Shown here: positions 48,301-63,300 of the stretch, piece by piece
Numbering within the stretch: position 1 is the first letter of the stretch
Layout of the letters: every line of letters starts with the position of its first letter
Assembly (NCBI GenBank): GCA_030141605.1
Contig: JAQGDQ010000720.1
Span: 22,501 to 86,500, forward strand
Length of the DNA stretch: 64,000 nucleotides
DNA from: Tubiluchus corallicola
Lineage: Eukaryota; Priapulida; Priapulimorpha; Priapulimorphida; Tubiluchidae
Direction of reading: 5' to 3'
Notes under the pieces: generated by a model
What the model was told of the DNA's origin: nothing
Databases searched by the model: none
What the model saw: the letters and a program-made list of their open reading frames with translations, nothing else
Program-made: the position numbers and the translations under genes

Positions 48301-51300
48301 CAGGTCGGATGCAAAAAAATCGTTATTAGGGCCTTCTGTACTTGGCTCCTTGATCAAACTGCCTGTGGCCCGCAGGAATTGCAGGAAAGTTTAATGTGGC
48401 CCGGCTAGTCAGATAATTTGCACATCCCTGTTTTATAGATTAGATTGTTTTGCGCTATTGTTTAAGACTAGGCCCGGATTTCCTTTATATTATTTGATCT
48501 TGTACAGTACAATTTAAAATAGAATACATTTCTAGAAAACCTTGTTTTTTGTAGTCATTATGTAATTTACCAAACGCGTTTGGTTTTTGTAAATTCTCGT
48601 ACGAAAGTCTCGCTCGCATGTTGCGTTTTCTGTCATTCTCATTATCGTTACCCACATGACTGATTTCATTTATTAACTGATACAGGGTGGCAAGAAATAT
48701 TCAGTTATCTTCGAACGGTCGCCAACATTCCAGCGACATTAGGAAGCTTCTTAGAAACTGTCTGAAACTTCTTGACGGAACAAAACATTTTGAGGTGAGT
48801 AGTACCACCATGTAAACGTTCACATTCGGTAACTAACAAGTTTTAAATTTAGCATTTAATATTATTATAAATTCAAATTCAGAACTTCTTCCGGGCAAAC
48901 GCCTTATGCAAGTTGTAATACATGTACAATTGTACATTATAAAATAATACAGTTAATACTAGCTTTGATTAGTGGCAAAAGGTATGTCTAGTAACACTTG
49001 TTTGTACAATGACTTGTATTAGATGCATTGTCATTATTATCAACAGCATCGTCTCCATCATAATCATCATCATCCTCAGTGTCATCTCACTGATATTTAA
49101 AGTTTTTAGCATCTAGGCGTACCCAAGTTTGTAGGGGATTAGTAATCATAATATAGAGATATGTTCGTGGTAATATTATTCTACAAAATTTTGCGTTCAG
49201 ACTAGCAGGTTTTCCTGCGCGAGTTTTCTCTCTGACAGCTAACTCGCAAGTGTGAATTGCTTTGCGAGTTACTGTAGCCAAGCTATTGTAAACCCTCAGA
49301 CAGTTGCTGCGAGTTGATTTACCGTCTAGTGTGAACGCCACGGCGAGTTACTCTCGACACTTCTCGCAGCGAATGGAGAAGTCGGTGTCAGATCGCGCTT
49401 ACTGTCGGAGAGTAACTCACGGCAAGTTTTGCTCTCTAGTCTGAACACACTTGCGAGTTACTGTCCAATGTGAACGCCTCGGCGAGTTACTCTCGATACT
49501 TCTTGCAGTGAATAGAGAAGCCAGTGTCAGATCGCGCTTACTGTCTGAGAGTAACTCGCAGCAAGTTTTGCTCTCTAGTCTGAACACGCGAGTTACTGTC
49601 CAATGTGAATGCCACGGTGAGTTACTCTCGACACTTCTCGCAGCAAATGGAGAAGTCAGTGTCAGATCGCACTTACTGTCAGAGAGTAACTCACGGCAAG
49701 TTTTGCTCTCTAGTCTGAACACGCCTGCGACTTACTTGGCATTTTTTCTTGGCGAGAAAACTCCCTAGTCTGAACACAGTCCACAATTTTTCTGCCATCT
49801 TTAACAGATACTTAGTCATCTGTTCAAAGTGGGAGTAAAGTAGAGAATGACAGTTTTATCTGATCATAATTTTAATGCAGTGAATTTACAATATTAGTTC
49901 CACGATCCTATGCATATATCTCTCATTTCACGCGAATTAGTAACATCTGGTGTGGAACATCTAAATATTGCCATCTATGAAGTATTTCTGAAGGTAAATT
50001 GTTATAAGACATCAGCATAGGTAGAACACAGGTGAGTTTATTTATACAAATCAGTAACAGCACATGTTTATTCAATGATCTCTGACAGCCAACTGCCAGG
50101 TAAGTTTTCTATGAAGCAAGGAAGCCAGCAATTCTATGAAAGGTAAATGTTATGCATACTACATAGTTCAAGGATGAAAGTTTAGACTGTACATGAAGAA
50201 ATAGACTTATTTTACAGCTGAAATTTCTTGTGTGGGATTTTTTAATGTTTTAACCAGAGAATGTAATAATATGACATAATAATAAAAAATAATGACATAT
50301 GACATCGTGAGCTTCACGACACCATCAGCCCTTCATTATTTTTGTTATCAATTTTATTATCTGCTGTATTATTAATTCCCATATTTAATTAAACTTTTCT
50401 TAAGATCTATTTCGATTCTGTTTATCAGTACTTTTTTAGAAATTCGTAATTATTGCTATTATTAAAAATCTTTATTGAAAATTATACAAGAAGCCCTCTA
50501 TTTTCAGGGCACAAAAGTACAAAAATGTTAAATAAGTCTATACACTACTTACATTAAATAAATTTCTTACTAAAAAGCTGACAATTTTGCATTACGATTT
50601 ACTTATTCTAAATATATATCCAATATTTATAATCAATGCATAATCAATTTACTATAAGATCATTTTACAATATCTATATACATTGTAATTACATTAGTGT
50701 CTCTCTTTCTTTCGAATGTCATTATTTTCTAAGCTGCGTAAGATGTTCGTAAGACACGGGTCGTTGCCTCTCGAAACAGAACTCCTGTCTCCCGGTTGCG
50801 AGCAGCCGTGTTTACGCAATAACGGCAACGGTTTTCTAGCATTTCTGGCTTAATTTTGTGGGCAGTTTGAAGATTTTTATTTTATTATATTCATGATTAA
50901 AATTATGGATGCATTTTTATAGTTATTCATAGTTCGACAATAAGATAGTTCACTTCTTTCACTTGCAGTGGTCAAATTGCCCATTAAGTCTCAATTTTTT
51001 TTCATTTTTCGCGGAAGCTGTTCACAATCCATGAAAGACGTAACTTTCTGTAAAATATAAAAAAATGATAGAGTTCTGTTCATTACATAATTAAATTCTA
51101 TAAAAAATCACTAGAATGAAATGTACGACCATCACAAAATACTTATTAAACATCAGATTTCAGGAATGTAAGTACATCCTTAACTGGTCTCGTTAGGGCG
51201 AGGTGGCCATCCATCCGGATTTTGTGGGTTACGTCAGGGAATTAGGTTTCGTATCAGTTAGCCAAACATGTCTGGAATTGTCAGGGAAGATCTGGCTTCT

Positions 51301-54300
51301 CTGAGTGTTTTTTCATACACTATAGTTAAAGCAGCTCATAAACCAGCTTCTTTTTTGTTTTTTAATTCTTCATAATTCGGTAAATCCGAATGATATTTTT
51401 ATATTTTTATTTTTATGTAGATTCTTGCGTCCGCGAACTACATGATGTCTGATTTGCTGGTCCCCGATGATGTCCACTCTAAATCAGATGACACAGAACC
51501 GACAGTTACCATCGAAACAAAGCAAGCTGATGATGATAACGACGACGACGACTTACCCGCTGATTCGAGTGTGAACTTGAAAGCTTTGTGTCTACCTGAC
51601 AGGTTTGACTTCTTACCGTTTATCATTGAGTCAGCATGTATCAGCATCATAGATCATTCGTTCAGCATGTATCAGCATCATAGATCGTTGGTTCAGCATG
51701 TATCAGCATCATAGATCGTTGGTTCAGCATGTATAAATAGAATTGATCATTTAGTTCAACATGTTTTGGCAGCATATGTCATTAGTTCAGTATGTATCTG
51801 TAATGTAGATGATTAATTCAACATGTATCAGTAGCGTAGGTCATTTAGTTCAACATGTGTTGGCAGCATACATCATTAGTTCAGCATGTATCTGTAATGT
51901 AGATCATTAATTCAGCATGTATCAGTAGCATAGGTCATTTAGTTCAACATGTTTTGGCAGCATACATCATTAGTTCAGTATGTATCTGTAATGTAGATGA
52001 TTAATTCAACATGTATCAGTAGCGTAGGTCATTCAGTTCAACATGTTTTGGCAGCATATGTCATTAGTTCAGCATGTATCTGTAATGTAGATGATTAATT
52101 CAACATGTATCAGTAGCATAGGACATTTAGTTCAACATGTTTTGGCAGCATACATCATTAGTTCAGTATGTATCTGTAATGTAGATGATTAATTCAACAT
52201 GTATCAGTAGCGTAGGTCATTTAGTTCAACATGTTTTGGCAGCATATGTCATTAGTTCAGTATGTATCTGTAATGTAGATGATTAATTCAACATGTATCA
52301 GTAGCGTAGGTCATTTAGTTCAACATGTTTGGCAGCATACATCATTAGTTCAGTATGTATCTGTAATGTAGATATTAATTCAACATGTATCAGTAGGTAG
52401 GCATTAGTTCAACATGTTTTGGCAGCATATCATTAGTTCAGATGTATCTGTAATGTAGATGATTAATTCACATGTATCAGTAGTGGTTTAGTTCAACATG
52501 TTTTGGCAGCATATGTCATTAGTTCAGCATGTATCTGTAATGTAGATGATTAATTCAACATGTATCAGTAGCATAGGACATTTAGTTCAACATGTGTTGG
52601 CAACATACGTCATTAGTTCAGTATGTATCTGTAATGTAGATGATTAATTCAACATGTATCAGTAGCATAGGACATTTAGTTCAACATGTGTTGGCAACAT
52701 ATGTCATTAGTTCAGTATGTATCTGTAATGTAGATGATTAATTCAACATGTATCAGTAGCGTAGGTCATTCAGTTCAACATGTGTTGGCAACATATGTCA
52801 TTAGTTCAGCATGTATCAGTAGCGTAGATCATTGGTATTGGTTTAGCATTTATCAGTAACATAGATTATTGGTAAAACATGTATCAGTAGCATAGATGTT
52901 TTGGTTCAGCATGTATGACTATCATATATTATTGATTCAGCATATAAGGCTAGCATATATCATTGTTTAAGCATATATAACAAGCATATATCATTGATTC
53001 AGCATGTACGACTAGCAGATATCATTGATTCAACATGTATGACTAGCAGATATCATTAGATCAGCATATATGACTAGTATATATCATTGATTCAGCATGT
53101 ATGACTAGCACATCCATCTTGATTCAACATGTAATACTAGCATATATCCTTTATTCAGCATGTGTGATTTGTACATATCATTGATTCAACTCATATCACT
53201 ATCATATATCATTGATTCAGCATGTACCAGTAGTACGTATTGTGTTCAGTATTCCATTAAACAAAGATATATTTAGATAGTTCTAATATGGATGAATTTT
53301 ACATTATTGACTTACAACTTGACTCATATCTGACAATAATACATAATAATACATATAATACAAGACAATTTGTATTGTCTTGTCCAGGCTGACATTTGAA
53401 GAGAAGGAGCCAACGCAGCAAGTTTATGAAAGTTTAGAAGGAAGGTGCGTGACAGCGCTAAAACATGTTGCCCAGGTCAGTTTTTTTATTTATACTGCTA
53501 ACTGGAAAATCCGACGCTCTATTTCAAGGTGTTCTTGATTCGTACAGTTGTGGCAGAACCAGAACTTGGCTCAGTACCAAGGCAAAATGCTATGATATGA
53601 GGCACTGAACCAACAGAGGTGTCGTGGCAATATTCGAATGCGTATGCATCCCAGCTTTGACAAGTTGGTGAAATGAGCGTGGTGAACGAAAAAGCCCAGA
53701 AAGAGTATTAAACTTGGCAGGCGCTTGTGTGTTTTTACTGACCAAATTCAGTGTTGTTTAACTTCTGGTAGTAGGCACACAGCATAGACCATGACTGTTT
53801 GGCTGAAACTCGCTCCATAATGAATGAATGATTTCGAGTTGTTTAGTAGCAAATTTCGTTTGCGATTCTTAATTTAAAGTATTACAATAATAAGTTAACG
53901 TGTGCTGCCACCTACATTTAAAATTATTATTGAACTGAGTCAAGATTAACCCAGGTTGTGGCCTTGGTCAGTGCTGCTCAGTCACCTGTACCTGCTGGGC
54001 TTCCCATATATGGTAGTGTTTATTGCCTTTGTGTTTTACTAGCCAATCAGGTAAGCTCAGTGGGTGCATGTGACTTGGGTAGCTCTGCCAAGGTCAGCTA
54101 GGGTTTCTTTCTTCTTGAGCATTGTAGTTGAATGGTCACAAATGTGTCTTCTTTCCTGTAAATAATAGTGTAATATATAAATGAAAATAAAGTCTCTCAC
54201 AGTTCAACACAATTTCATATTCTTTGTTTTAACCACCAGAGTGAACCTGTCTACACTAACTTCAGTCTCTCACAGTTCCACACAATTTCATATTCTTTGT

Positions 54301-57300
54301 TTCAACCACCAGAGTGAACCAGTCTACAACAGCCTACACTAACTTCAGTCTCTCACAGTTCAACACAATTTCATATTCTTTGTTTCAACCACCAGAGTGA
54401 ACCAGTCTACAACAGTCTACACTAACTTCAGTCTTTCACAGTTCAACACAATTTCATATTCTTTGTTTCAACCACCAGAGTGAGCCAGTCTACAACAGTC
54501 TACACTAACTTCAGTCTTTCACAGTTCAACACAATTTCATATTCTTTGTTTCAACCACCAGAGTGAACCAGTCTACAACAGTCTACACTAACTTCAGTCT
54601 CTCACAGTTCAACACAATTTCATATTCTTTGTTTCAACCACCAGAGTGAACCAGTCTACAACAGTCTACACTAACTTCAGTCTCTCACAGTTCAACACAA
54701 TTTCATATTCTTTGTTTCAACCACCAGTGTGAGCCAGTCTACAACAGTGTACACTAACTTCAGTCTCTCGCAGTTCAACACAATTTCATATTCTTTGTTT
54801 CAACCACCAGAGTGAACCAGTCTACAACAGTCTACACTAACTTCAGTCTCTTACAGTTCAACACAATTTCATGTTCTTTGTTTCAACCACCAGAGTGAGC
54901 CAGTCTACACTAACTTCAGTCTCTTACAGTTCAACACAATTTCATGTTCTTTGTTTCAACCACCAGAGTGAGCCAGTCTACAACAGTCTACACTAACTTC
55001 AGTCTCTTACAGTTCAACACAATTTCATGTTCTTTGTTTCAACCACCAGAGTGAGCCAGTCTACAACAGTCTACACTAACTTCAGTCTCTCACAGTTCAA
55101 CACAATTTCATATTCTTTGTTTCAACCACCAGAGTGAACCAGTCTACAACAGTCTACACTAACTTCAGTCTCTCACAGTTAAACAATTTCATATTCTTTG
55201 TTTCAACCACCAGAGTGAACCAGTCTACAACATTCTACACTAACTTCAGTCTCTCACAGTTAAACAATTTCATATTCTTTGTTTCAACCACCAGAGTGAA
55301 CCAGTCTACACTAACTTCATGCTAATATACTGCAAGCTCTCTACAAATTCAATCCTATTATGCAGCCTGCTATAGAATTTTCTACAGCAAAGAGATGACA
55401 GTTTATTAATTAGATTTGTGCTACCAGCCCAAAGTAAGGCACATTAACAATAATTAACAAACACAATATAACCTTTAAGATAGGTGCCTCTCAAAAACTC
55501 GACAATCTGATCAGAGTACATGTTGTTTTGTTTTTGTCTTGTTCTTTCTTACGTTTGTTGTAATATTTTCAGGGTTTGTCTTGCGTAGAAAACAGTCTGA
55601 TTGAGGAAAATAAAGGAAAGGTCGATCCAAACACTGCCATCCCGCTGCCGTACGAGTCGTTGAAAAAATCGGCACTAGATGGCGACAGCTTGGTGCAACT
55701 TTGTTCAAATGACAAGACCGAGTCTGGAAGTCAGACTGAACATGCAGGTACGGTACTCCGTAGTTTTGTACCATTGAAATAAGATCATGTTTTGTAGTAA
55801 GTTTGTATTTAATTTTCATACGTGCTGCTTGTTAGAGATACTGTTTAAAGGAAGACGGGATGATTTTTCACATACCACCCCATTCTGAAGTCCGATAAAA
55901 GTACACATTTTAACACAATTAATACTGTAAAAGCGTTTCTGATAATTAAATAATGATTAAAAACTCAATTAACGGCGGGCGAGCCCAACTATTGACGACA
56001 TCACAAACTAACATATAGCAAAAAATGTTATATAGCAAAAAGATTCCAAACTAACACATCTGAACTGAGACGTACAGCACCTGCTTTTTATAATAGATAT
56101 AAATCTTAATTATCGGAGGTCGAGGCCAGCTATTGATGACATCACAAACTAACATAATTTTCAACAGCATAAACATTCCACGAGCGTGTTGCACGTATTT
56201 GCGAAAGCAAAAATTGAAGGACAGTGCTACTGTGAGATATTCAGTGTGTTGTACTAAAACTAAATGTGTTTTAAGATAAAAATTCAAATTTCAAATTTAC
56301 TGCTGTATTCACGCATAAGCTGTCGAACGCGTGTAGTTCGTCACAAACTAACACATCTGATGTGCAGCACCTGTTGTTATGCAATGCGTTTCAGAAATGC
56401 AGTCGCTAGTACCCATCTAACTAGCAATTGGCGAAATGCATGTAACAGCAAAGAACTAGTGGCGCGAAGGCGAAATAGTGTTTGTGTGGTAATAATTCTT
56501 TCACATCCGCCGGAACCAATTGTGGTCATAAGTTGACGGCTACCGGTATCGTCACTCTATGATTTGATTTAATGTTTTATTTCAAACTTTACAAAGTTCA
56601 TATACACATCACAAATTAATACAAATAATACAATAAATCATGACACACAACAACAACACAAATAACAATTAACGATATAACAAACTACGCCAATGGCGTC
56701 TAATTACAGAAGAAAAGTTTACATCACTGTTTAAAATGTTCTTGTATATAAAATTTTCACTCTTATTCAGCCTGACGTGTAAACTGTATGCACATTTTCT
56801 GTGAATCTATGGACAGTGTTATTGTTTATTACTAATGCTAACTGTTTACGTCTCTTCCAGTGGCTGAACAGACCGGTGGAAGGACTGACATACCTCAAAG
56901 CTGGTGGCAATATCAACTCAAGGTGTTGCTGTTGCATAAAGCTTGTTCAGCTTCCTACTTCCTGGCGGAATCTTCCTACTCGTTGTGTAACTACGGGAGG
57001 GCGTTGAAGTACATCAGCTTAGCTCTGAAATGCTATGGTGAATTCTGTCGTATCTTTCGTTTATTAACTGCGCCTTTAGACTAGTGAGTTTTCTTTCGCG
57101 ACAGTGTAAACCACTTTGCGAGTTACTGTCGGAAAGTTATTGTGGTTACTCCCATGGTTACTGCAAGTTGATTTCCTGTGAGTTACTGTCTGGTGTGAAC
57201 TTTATCTGTGTTACTCTCAATACTTCTTGCAGTGAATAGAGAAGTGAGTGTCAGCTCGATGCTTACTGTCCCAAAGTTATAAACTCTCCCATGGTTACTG

Positions 57301-60300
57301 CAAGTTGATTTCCTGTGAGTTACTGTCTGGTGTGAACTTTATCTGTGTTACTCTCAATACTTCTTGCAGTGAATAGAGAAGTGAGTGTCAGCTCGATGCT
57401 TACTGTCCCAAAGTTATAAACTCTCCCATGGTTACTGCAAGTTGATTTCCTGTGAGTTACTGTCTGGTGTGAACTTTATCTGTGTTACTCTCAATACTTC
57501 TTGCAGTGAATAGAGAAGTGAGTGTCAGCTCGATGCTTACTGTCGGAGAGTAACTCGCAGGATGTTTTGCTCTCTAATCTGAACATGCAAGTTACTTGGT
57601 GAGTTACTCTCAATACTTCTTGCAGTGAATAGAGAAGTGAGTGTCAGCTTGGTGCTTACTGTCGGAGAGTAACTCGCAGGATGTTTTGCTCTCTAATCTG
57701 AACATGCAAGTTACTTGGTGAGTTACTCTCAATACTTCTTGCAGTGAATAGAGAAGTGAGTGTCAGCTCGGTGCTTACTGTCGGAGAGTAACTCACTGGA
57801 AGTTTTGCTCTCTAATCTGAACATGCAAGTTACTTGGTGAGTTACTCTCAACACTTCTTGCAGTGAATAGAGAAGTGAGTGTCAGCTCGGTGCTTACTGT
57901 CGGAGAGTAACTCACAGGGAAGTTTTGCTCTCTAATCTGAACACGCAAGTTACTTGATGAGTTACTCTCAACACTTCTTGCAGTGAATAGAGAAGTGAGT
58001 GTCAGCTTGGTGCTTACTGTGGGAGAGTAACTCACAGGAAGTTTTGCTCTCTAGTCTGAACACGCAAGTTACTTGATGAGTTACTCTCAACACTTCTTGC
58101 AGTGAATAGAGAACTGAGTGTCAGCTCGGTGCTTACTGTCGGAGAGTAACTCGCAGGAAGTTTTGCTGTCTAGTCTGAACACACTTGCTAGTTACTTGAC
58201 AAGAAAACTCATTAGTCTCATAGTCGCAACATAGTAGAATGGCGGGTGACAGCAATGGCTGAAACAGCCGCATAATTTCTCAAGCTCAAAGACAATGGAT
58301 GTTCTAAATAGCGTGCAGCACAGGGGGCAGAAAAAGAACTTCGAAATACACCCCTCCCGTTTCGTCCAGTATACACCTCGCCCAACAAGACCTTCAGTAT
58401 TTTGTAGACTGTTTCATCCTCTTTCTGCGAGTGTGATTATTTTCTCCCAGCACTCTCAAACAGTTGCACAAATTGAGTTTTTCTAGAGACTGTTTGAGCA
58501 GTTTTCTGCAAAATTTGCATGGTTGGGTCCGGGGAAACATCCATCACTGGGCGCCGCCGCGGTCCTCCCCCCGAATTCTAAATATGACTATATCACCCAC
58601 TGTTGAACAAGCTATTAAACCATTACCGGCACAGCCCCCGACGCGTTCCTGTTCTCTAGAAATAAGAGGTATAAGTTTTGCAAGTTTTCCAAGTGGGGGG
58701 GGTAAAAAAACTTTAAAATATACACTTTTCGTTTTGCCTAGCGGAAATCCTCTATGATTTGGCAGTATGGGAAGACAAATGAGTCATAACGCACAGGAAG
58801 TTACTTGATTTAGTCTAGAAATGACTCTGCTGTACGTGGTCCAGTTCGCAGTGCACATCCGGTCTGACAGCCCGGTCTGAACACTTGCCATTACTGAAGC
58901 GGACACGTCGTTTTGACCGGCCAATAAATCTGAAATGTGTTACAAAAGGTTTCCATTATATCAATGGGTTACTATAAATGCATTTGTGTCATCCAATATA
59001 TTTCGAGTACATTGTGTTTATCTTGTGTTCAAGATGACAGTGTCCCCATGCAATACACTCATTTGTAACCATCTTGTTAACATCTACAGGATGTTCCAAA
59101 AGAAATATAACAGCAGAAAATGTGAGAAAAAGAATCAGTATTTCCTGCATTATGACACAGTGGCTTAACACTTGGTTTGACCAATCTTACTGAACTTTTG
59201 TATAGTATTTTTTTATTCACTGTTTTTTTGGAACCGCCTGTAGTAATGCTAGATGAGAGTGTTGTCATTGAGTGTGAACGCAGCTTCATTGTTGTATAAC
59301 AATCCAACAACAGCAACAGCATTTATTTATTTATTTGTAACCATCTTGTTAGCATCTACAGGATGTTCCAAAAAAAACGTAGCAGCAAAAAATGTTACAA
59401 AATGAATCTGTATTTCTACATTATGACACAGTAGCTTAACACTTAGTTTGACGTACTTAGTGGAATTTCATATAGTATATGGCTCGTAGTGTTTGTTCAT
59501 TCACTGTTTTTTTGGAACAGCCTGTAGTAATGCTAGATAAGACTGTTGTCATTTAGTGTGAAGACAGCTTTATTGTTATGCCACAGTCCAACAACAGCAA
59601 CACCATTTCTGTCAGTAGCTGGACCGATGTTTTGTCCTCGTGTTTTTCTCGTTAAAGTTTGCTTTTTTCAGAGGTGTCCAAGTCACTATGTCCGGCGATC
59701 GCTGACCGATCTAAAGAACTTCTGTCGATGATTTTGTCCCTTTGCGGAGATATTCACATCATGTTGGTGCACCAGCTTTCCAACCTGGCTTCGTATAGAG
59801 AGAATTATTTGACGATGTCGGAAACGGATGGTTTCATTGCGGACATTGCTGCCAAGCATGTCAGCTACAACAGTAAGTGTGAATAGTGTGGTACACTGAC
59901 ATTTTTGGTGACTTTTCCACCTGAAAATAAAAATGCACCCTGTAGTAAAGTCCGTGATTTTTAAATTTCAAAAGTCTCTGCTGTTCTTAAAGCAAAACCG
60001 GACGCAATCTTAAATGTGGATCAAAAGAATCTGCTCTATAAAATATTGAAGGGAACATAGTATTTTTCAAGAATTAAGATACGATTCCACGTGTGCATGA
60101 TGCGTGATCCGTATTCATTCGAACAAGATCGCTATCGTCTGAATGCGCATCACGCAGCAGTCTGTTGGGTCTGTTGTTTTGCAGTGTAAAAGTTTTGCAC
60201 CTAGTAAAAAGGAAAAATATCTGGGTCATGTTTTATCGGAAGACAATAGAGATGATTTAGCTATATTAAGACAATGTTCAATTTACTATGGTAGAGCAAA

Positions 60301-63300
60301 TAAATTACTCATGAAATTTACTCACTGTTCAGTTAACGTGAAGAGACAATTGTTTAATGCTTACTGCACTACTTTTTATTGTATGTCCACTTGGAGACAA
60401 TTTTATTCTGAATGCGCATCACGCAGCAATACGCAGATGGGAAACCACTGTTGCCTAGGCGATTATAGCGAATTTTCAAATTATCAAGTGATCAAACTGT
60501 GCAAAAGACAGAATACCAGTTTTGTTTTAGATAAATTGTTCACATTCTCAACTCTTTCTTTGAATGAGACACCATTTTGGAAAAATCCGTACAGCCGTTT
60601 TGACACAGTGTTTATTTTTTAAATCTTGGATGGCTTAAACCGTTTTTTTTCAGCGTACGAGTGGGCATACAATTTTGAGACAAACGTTGAAAGGAATCTC
60701 TTAGCCAGTACAAACTGTTATGAACTTTCTCTGAGTATCATATCGGACGATTCGCAGCAACATTTAGACATCGTGAAACGGTTTGGTAACGCCAACAACG
60801 AAATCGGAGTTTATTACATGAACGTCGCTCTAAATACGTTAAATGATGCTGGTAAACAAAGCCTTTGCACTTTTTCTCTGTTGTTTTTTTGTTCTGGTAG
60901 CTTTGTGTGCTGAACAATAAGCCTTTTCACAGTTCCAGCAATTGATGATGATCGTGAAAAGGTCAAAGTTTAAGTGTACCAGACAACGCATTTGTGTACA
61001 CTCACAGCCCAAGCTGTTGTAATAGTAACAGTTTTAACAGCTAGCTAGAATCTTACCTAGTTCATTTTTCTTGTTCGCAAGCAAGATCCTGCTAGTAAAT
61101 CACTCTACACACAGTATACAGTCTAGGCATAATTAAGTAAAGTCCACGTAAAACAACTGAGGTTACTGAACTGATGTTTTGCTTTACCCACATGTCACGT
61201 GGCGGTTGTAGTTGATACGCGTTGTTGTGGTACACTTAACCTTTGACCTATAGCAACTGTGCTTGCACAGTGAAAGGGGTATGAAAGGGCTTATTCAACA
61301 TCAGTGAGTTAGTAGATAGTTAATGCTTATGGATACACTGGAATGACTGGTAACCTTGCTCAGCCATCGGCTCAATTGACTGGCAGCAAGGAACAGAATG
61401 TGTATATTTTTAATGATAGTTCACCAAGTCGCCATTCGCTTGAAAATAGATATTGTTTCCATTTCTTAAGCCACTGTCGACTAGCGTCTTTTCGGCAATC
61501 ATCCAATGACAACCCAGGCTGTGGTCACGTGATGTCAGTCGGTTTCATTTAGGGATGTTACAGAAACAGATTTTTCGTTTCAGTTTGCCGATAATTACAC
61601 TTTCGGTTAAGTCTCGGTTTCGGTACAAATTATTAAATTTCGGGATGATTTTCGGTAGCATGTTCGATGGGCTGAACAATTTCCCTGTGTTAGTCTAACA
61701 TTACTGGTGCTAATCTTAAATAAGATTAGATGTGAAGACATGAAATAAAACAGTTTGTCTTAAGTCGATGTTGAAAACAAGAAACAGTAGGCACAGTAAA
61801 CAGAATTAAGAAAAATGTTTAAAATCCCAATTTTACAAGCACATAAAGACTTCTACACAATCCTGTTTTTATATAAATACGTCAACAATATTAACACGCC
61901 CTTCATCAAAAATAAGCTTCCACTCCTCTTGGAGCCAACATTAAATCCAAGAACACACAATATTAAACAAATACGCACTAATAACAAATACGGCAATAAT
62001 TCTATCACTAAACAAGGAGTTCAACTTTGGACTACCCTGCCATCAAATTTAAAACAAATCATGTCTTTCGACAAATTCAAATCAAAATTAAAAATACATA
62101 CATTAAATCGTTTTGAAAACCCTACATACGTAAACGATAATATATATTCATCCACAAATTTTATTTACCCACGTCCATTTTAAATTATATGTATGTATTG
62201 TATATAGTCTATTATAATTTGAGTGTAATATTATAATGTATATTTTGTTTTAAATTTTTGGCACAGTAGTTTTTAGTTTGCACTGGACGCATTTGCCTTT
62301 AACAGTTGTATGAATTTTATTCTCATGCTGCGATGTTCTTTTATGCTTTTATAGTTATGAATATCGATTTTTTATGGCAGATAAAGATTATTATATATAT
62401 ATATATATAAACTACTATAGTTGACAATGAGATCATATATGTTTGGATAATTAAAATGCATAATTAAACTCATATCTCGGTTTGCTGAATGAAAGTGGAG
62501 AGACGTCGGTCCGAATTTGCCGATTGTCTGTATTTAGCGATACTAAGATAATACAGTTGTTGGCATCCTTCTGTCTCAGAAGACAATGGAGTGTGCGCCA
62601 AGAGAGTCAGTTATTGATCACATTGATGGAGCTGCAGCGTCGACTGTGGCTGAGCAGTCCGATCCTTGAACGTCTCCAGGGCGCACGCCTGGGCAAGGTG
62701 TATGGAGATCCTGAGTTGCCCAGACAAAGGGAACCCCTTCTCTTCCTCCCTGGTGTAGTCCAAAGGAAAGCAGAGCGATACGTTTAGCACCAGGTTGGCT
62801 GCAGGAGCTGCCGGAGTCAGTGAGCATGCTGCACTGGTCTGCCTTCGGGGCTCCACTCCTGATTTGGAAGGTTTACTCCTCTACACATGGCCGTTGGGTC
62901 ACTTGACCTCCTCTGCCCTCTAGCCGTTGGCTGCTTGTGCAGCTCCTTCGCCTAGTGTCGAGATACAGTGTGGGCATCCGTCACTGTATTATCCCAAGCT
63001 AATACAGTATTAGATTCACGGTAATGTTGAATCAATCACCTATTGTGTCAAAAACGTCTAGTATGGACTGCTCCTATGCAAAAGTGTATAAAAACTCAAA
63101 CACGTTGACATACAAGCTACACACGTGTTGTTACACGTTGCTTGCTTACACTGATGTAATGATGCAAACAAAGTGACCGCCTGCCAACTGGCGGTCAGCT
63201 CGCGAAACAACAGGCCGTGTCCGTAGCATCTGTGACTCTTAAAGGGCAGATCTTGTTCGACATCTGTAATAGCGAGGTCCGGCAAACCGAGATATGCGTG

